From Intoshia linei (Eukaryota; Orthonectida; Rhopaluridae), in contig LWCA01000124.1 in assembly GCA_001642005.1 (NCBI GenBank), positions 1-50,061 on the forward strand: a stretch of DNA of 50,061 nt, written 5' to 3'. The translations under genes were made by a program, and so were the position numbers. Of the stretch, positions 46,001 through 50,061 are shown piece by piece (positions within the stretch are counted from its first letter, which is position 1; each line of letters begins with the position of its first letter). Below the pieces are notes generated by a model that saw only the letters and a program-made list of their open reading frames with translations, was not told where the DNA came from and made no database searches.

Positions 46001-48445
46001 AACAATAAACATTGATCAAAATTTTTCTATATTTTATTTGAATCTCACGAACCCCCAGGCATATAATTTTGAGCCGCAATCGGGAACCACTGTTTTAATG
46101 TATAATTTGTATATGTATATGTTATGACATAGTGATAATAATTAAAATCAATGTAAGAATATATACATCCAAAATGAGTTTTATTAAATCCCCGCTTACA
46201 GTATAATCCAGTTTATCACAATTCCATACATTGTCTGGCTTATTTTTAGAAATTTTCTTTTTATTTAAATATTTGAAAAAGAATGGAACATTTATTAATA
46301 AATACAGTTAGAAAAACGTTATTTTTAGAGATGACTCAATAGTAACGTAAAAAATATAAATTTTGGCCCATATAATATTTGTTATAATTTTAATTAGTTG
46401 TAACGAAGTTTCTGTTTATATTTATGTAAGATTTTTCGAATAAACCCCCATTATCACATTGAAACTAATTTCTATCCCATCGCTTGTAATTGTTATCACA
46501 TTGACAATTGTTATTCTATTTTGAATTTAGCAATTATAATAATTATCACATCAGTTGTAATTATTTACATTATTACGTTAGTAATTTAATTTAAATATAC
46601 ATGATGAAATATATAGTTTTGTATAGAGAGAATCGACTGTAATACCGGTAGTACCGGTATATCTGTTTTGAAAAGTTTTTTAATGAATCATTGATTAAAA
46701 TTGCTTTAATGGTATTAAAAAATGTTAAAATAAAAGAATGATTTATTTAAAATTTAAATTAGAAAATATGCTTAAATTTTCTTATGACTCTTGAAAATCG
46801 CCTGGAACTAACAATTCTATCCCTGTTTTAATAAAAAATTACTTTTTTGTTAGTGTAATATTCAGTGTTAACCATTTCATTATATTTTTGATACAATTCA
46901 TCTTCATCGGTATCTTGTTGCCTTTTTTGTTCAGAAAAACTGACATAAACATTTTTTCTGTTTTTTTGGTGACACAAATAGCACAATTCTTGCCCACCTG
47001 AGGAATGAAATTCACAAGTACCTACATACATATGTATATTTAAAATTCCAAAATACACTCAACAATAGATCTTAAATCATGAGTTATTCAAATAATTCAT
47101 ACTGGACCCTTCCTTTTTTTATTTGTCATAGCCACCGTAAAATCGACTTAATTTAAGTCTTAAATGCTCATAAATTAAAAATAAATTATTAAGGAATATT
47201 TCATTGGCGCACCTAGAGTTGAAAAAACCGAAATATTCAATATACAATTCGCAAGAGATGAAAAATTGTTTAACTAATCAATTAAATCTTATTGATTAAA
47301 AGGATAATTACTAGCAGCAACTGATTCGCTTTTGATTGAATCAATTTTAGGTAAATTGTTTGGAATCTTGTTTAAATTAATACTGTTTTTGTTTTCAAAA
47401 ATATCAATGTTATCGAAATCTTTTTCATTAATAGTAAGAATGTCATTATTGACTTTATTTTGTGTAGGTTTCAGTGTAAGTTCATTTAAAGATAACCGTG
47501 GAGCAGTTTTTTGAGATTCACAATCATATACTGTAAAAGATGCGGTAGGTATGTTGAATTTATAGTTTTCATTTTGATCAAAAATGTCTTGTTTTGTACA
47601 TTCACTATTAAAAATGTTTTTATCTTTTTGTAAATTGTCATTTGGTAAAGGTTTGGGCCTAATATACAATTATAATAATAAAATGAATAAATAAAAAAAA
47701 TACTTGTTAAATCTTGGCAAAACAACAGTGCTTCTAGATTGAAATGTTGAATTAGTTTTATAAGTTATTAGCGACGAGTAGTCCATAATCTATTATAAAA
47801 TTATATAATAATACTAATGCCTACATTGTTGTATTCAGAATGATCAACTTGGTTATTAATAGATTTTACAAAAGATTTGTAAAATTTCATTTTAGGACAA
47901 TTATCTCGGATGATGAGTTTTCCAAGCGATTTTAATCTAAATTCAACTTTCCCGGTTTGAGCTAATGTCCTATTTAATGTTAAAATAGTTTCATTTATGC
48001 AGTCTTCTATAACGCATCGTTCAATATCTAAATCTCTCGACAAACTGCTTAAATTTAGTGGTTTCACGTTTATATCTAAGTTTTATTACATCACGTATAC
48101 GGTATTATTTACTTGACACATATATGGGACGATTGTAGTTTAATTGGTGAGTTTGAACAATTTTTTCAGATAAAATAAAAATTGGACGAGTGAATGGCAC
48201 AATCCCCTGTGAACTGGTGTAAATACTTTTATTTTCGATAATAAACGTCCCAAATGAACTTATGACAACTCCCTAAATGAAAATGGTATATTTTAATTAA
48301 AAATACAATTTACTTTATCGGACTTCAAATTTGATACAATTTCTTTTGCGACTTGTGTCCAAATCTCGCATGCGTCTAGAATTTGCAATAGTTTATAAAT
48401 AGTAAAATTTTAATTCATACTGCCGACATTCTCTGGTTTTGACAT
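43043..48445 (-). CDS. CCDC81: CCDC81-like protein (two HU-type domains plus coiled coil), complete, about 16 exons, about 675 aa
   Basis: Exons 48445-48421, 48375-48314, 48272-48113, 48075-47825, 47789-47704, 47658-47312, 47273-47229 (least certain), 47021-46843, 45172-45059, 44673-44590, 43924-43839, 43799-43721, 43673-43432, 43385-43307, 43269-43172 and 43133-43043; all in phase. CCDC81 is a centrosome/cilium-associated protein with tandem eukaryotic HU-like domains. The N half shows 'VVISSFGTFIIENKSIY', 'IVPFTRPIFILSEKIVQTH', 'PLNLSSLSRDLDIERCVIED' and 'VEFRLKSLGKLIIRDNCPKM'. A CxxC region 'GGQELCYLCHQKNRKNVYVS' follows a low-complexity linker. The C half is coiled coil with 'AAYNLGIAEALH' and 'YVFHKRNITPIQVDKQKKYL', and ends 'KRCKQCQRNVKNIGETNIWR' ... 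'YYLPGARMMV'. Total length matches human CCDC81 (652). If exon 7 is skipped, exon 6 joins exon 8 also in phase. Confidence 0.9.
44225..44430 (+). repeat. Repeat family B fragment in CCDC81 intron 10
   Basis: GTGTAATGTTTTATCTGTAAATTT (inverse of the GATAAAACATTACC block), GGTCAAAAACCCATTAGCC and CCTAGAATTTTATACAACAT are shared with the other B copies. Confidence 0.6.
45405..45665 (-). repeat. Repeat family D, copy 2, in CCDC81 intron 8
   Basis: Inverted match to 23060-23345 over about 250 bp (see that entry). The hAT element at 45684 sits directly at its end. Confidence 0.75.
45676..46100. mobile_element. hAT-type element, 409 bp, in CCDC81 intron 8
   Basis: The element spans 45684-46092. 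Left end CAGTGTTTCCCGTTCAAAT; right end inverted CAGTGGTTCCCGATTGCGG. Flanks TTTTAATC and TTTTAATG match at 7 of 8 positions. An internal direct repeat of GGATTTAGTAAAATCG(T/G) occurs twice (about 45801 and 45891). Fragments of the same family lie at 25770-25965 and 31846-31960. Confidence 0.82.
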
Positions 48446-48901
48446 TTTCCTGTGGTATTTTTCAATTTAAAACACTAATTAAACAGGCCACATTGAGTTA
48501 CTTTTAATAAATTATGTTTAATAGGTAAATCTTTGTTTTCGTTTAATCCAAGGCAATTGTATTAGATTATGCGGAATACAATAAATGTGTATATTAATAT
48601 ATTTCTATATTTCTTGGTTTTTATAGTTCAAATTTACTAAACTTAATATACTCATTGTTTACAAATTTTAATTATTTATCGTACACACTTCTAATCAATT
48701 AATTTTATGATTGCAACAATATGAGTTAAACTACAAGCTCATTTTCTCGTCATTTTCGATAATAGTTTTGAGGTTTCACAATTTTTAGAAACACATGAAT
48801 GCTCATCATCTTTCAGTTGTTAGTTAATAAATAGTTTTCGTTAAAATGTGATTGTAACGTTAAGAACTTGCATGGTGTTAAATATTTTACTGTAATGAGT
48901 T
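48446..48901. other. CCDC81 upstream region
   Basis: AT-rich sequence without exon, repeat match or recognisable motif. It is the presumed promoter region of CCDC81. Confidence 0.35.
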
Positions 48902-49528
48902 ATATAGATCAGCCATTTTCAACGAGGTCCATGTGGACCCTTTGGGGTCAACAGCACTTTTTTGGAGGTCCATGAAAATAATATACATTTATATACATAT
49001 TATAGACATTTTCAGTAACATAAAGGCTCAGAAATACTAATATAAAACGTGCAAATTATGTAAAAGTAAATTCTTTGGTATTAAATTACTTACAAGTGTA
49101 AAAACTGATTGGGAAACCTCCATTGTTCTATTTTTTGAGCAGCGGTTTTATTTAATTATTTTATTAATATTTATGACCGAGCCAAGTTTCTAGTCATAAA
49201 AAAAAGCTTTAAATTTAAAATTGAAAATGGGACAAAAAATCAGTCAATATTCATGATTCTGATACATCAACTAAGGGATATAAAATATTATCTTTTTACA
49301 GGGAAGATAGATAATATAAACTTTTTATTGATGTGATAAAATATATAGTAAACAATTAATAATGTACTGTAAACAATACCTGAAGAACATGTTCCATTTT
49401 GGGAACATTGATGGGTTAAAGGTTAATATTAATAGTTCATCATCTCGTAAAAATAGAGTACTCCATGTTTTTTGTAATATCATCTTAGGGTCCACAGCGA
49501 AAAAGGGTTGAGAATGCCTGATATAGAT
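48902..49528. mobile_element. hAT-type element, 611 bp, perfect 8-bp TSD
   Basis: The element spans 48910-49520 between identical ATATAGAT copies (48902-48909, 49521-49528). Ends are CAGCCATTTTCAACGAGG and (inverted) CAGGCATTCTCAACCC, both followed by a GGACC-containing block. No intact ORF. A single related end (CAGCGGTTTTCAACGGTTGG) is at about 32407 in mGluR intron 4. Confidence 0.88.
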
Positions 49529-49724
49529 AGTTTATTTTAAAAAACTGTCAATAAACAAATTTATTAAAAACTAAATATAAAGTACATTGCATTGCCAACA
49601 TTTTAGAATAAATATAATTAACTAAATAATTGCATATTATTTATTTTTTAATTTGTTCAATAATTTTTTTTGTGGAAATTCCGGGAATTTAGTCCCGATA
49701 CTTTTCCAGAGAACAATCACTACC

Positions 49725-49890
49725 CACAATCATCTTCAAAACCATTTAAAATTTGGGTAAAAAATTCCTCTAAAAATACCAACCAAATTTTAGGACCAAA
49801 AATATCTTTAAAATCTATAAAAATGGGGTATCAAAATTTTTCTAAGTAGAAACCCACAAAACTTGGGTCAAAAAATCAATAATATGATTC
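49725..49890 (+). repeat. Repeat family F, copy 2
   Basis: See 39060-39245. Shares TTTGGGTAAAAAATTCCTCT, AAAAATATCTTTAAAATCT, AAAATGGGGTATCAAAATTTTT and GGTCAAAAAATCAATAATAT. Confidence 0.6.
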
Positions 49891-50012
49891 ATTAGATACA
49901 TCGATTATTATGTCGCTCTAAGATCTAGTTTATGTTGGTAATTACTTTGGTGGGTTTACCATGTTTTTAGACCATTTGAACAATCTAATGTGTACATTAT
50001 AAATTTGTAATG

Positions 50013-50061
50013 TATTAGGTCGTTTCATAAGTAATGTCGTTTTTATTGTAACTTTATTATA
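50013..50061 (+). mobile_element. Mariner-like terminus at window edge
   Basis: A TA dinucleotide (50013-50014) is followed by TTAGGTCGTTTCATAAGTAA then TGTCGTTTTT. The TTAGGT(T/C)G...TAAGTAAT...CG form is characteristic of mariner terminal inverted repeats, and TA is the mariner target. The body lies outside the window. Confidence 0.6.

Noticed and set aside
46640-46665. Near-palindrome ATACCGGTAGTACCGGTAT as an operator or recombination site
   Set aside because: A single isolated 19-bp motif in an intron with no neighbouring feature; too little to call.
47332-47514. 60-codon plus-strand hydrophobic ORF
   Set aside because: Antisense to the low-complexity linker exon of CCDC81.
1-50061. 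CRISPR arrays, tRNA or rRNA genes, bacterial operons or phage
   Set aside because: No regularly spaced repeats, no cloverleaf or rRNA blocks were seen, and spliced metazoan genes exclude a prokaryotic source.

Overview
The window is eukaryotic, extremely AT-rich nuclear DNA from an animal. It holds spliced genes with metazoan-specific products: parvin, a metabotropic glutamate receptor and CCDC81. ZFPL1, WDR46/UTP7 and TTI1 are also present, and a gene end resembles kanadaptin. Most introns are tiny: of 56 reconstructed introns, 43 are 29-73 nt and 41 of those are 51 nt or less. CCDC81 is usually a cilium/centrosome protein, so a ciliated animal is likely. The combination fits a miniaturised, AT-rich parasitic lineage such as an orthonectid; that is inference from architecture only, and the sequence does not name the species. 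Almost all genes were rebuilt by joining exons with matching GT-AG sites and phases, because contiguous ORFs show only fragments of them.

Layout. 1-409 (-): 5' end of a BED-finger hAT transposase. 1817-2147 (+): last exons of a kanadaptin-like gene. 2162-10726 (-): TTI1-like gene with two exons and a very large disordered insertion. 10.7-17.0 kb: repeat-rich, with one hAT element that retains a transposase C-terminus. 16964-17644 (+): small coiled-coil gene. 17667-19533 (-): complete 9-exon parvin. 19.5-23.7 kb: repeats. 23791-24615 (-): partial gene for a putative extracellular beta-sandwich protein. 25-28.8 kb: TE relics. 28822-34782 (+): complete 8-exon mGluR. 34823-35788 (-): complete 6-exon ZFPL1. 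36562-41252 (+): complete 13-exon WDR46. 41266-41644 (-) and 41754-43034 (+): two small unrecognised genes sharing a 109-bp head-to-head spacer. 43043-48445 (-): complete ~16-exon CCDC81. 48.4-50.06 kb: a hAT element with perfect 8-bp target-site duplications, then a mariner-like terminus at the window edge.

Two structural themes stand out. First, all five convergent gene pairs have stop codons only 8-40 bp apart, and several poly(A) signals overlap the stop codon or lie inside the last codons, so opposite transcripts must overlap or end within each other. Second, the 13 introns longer than 200 nt are mostly those carrying recognisable mobile-element copies. Transposons therefore seem to be tolerated in introns and 5' spacers but are absent from the 3' junctions. 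No tRNA, rRNA or CRISPR was recognised.
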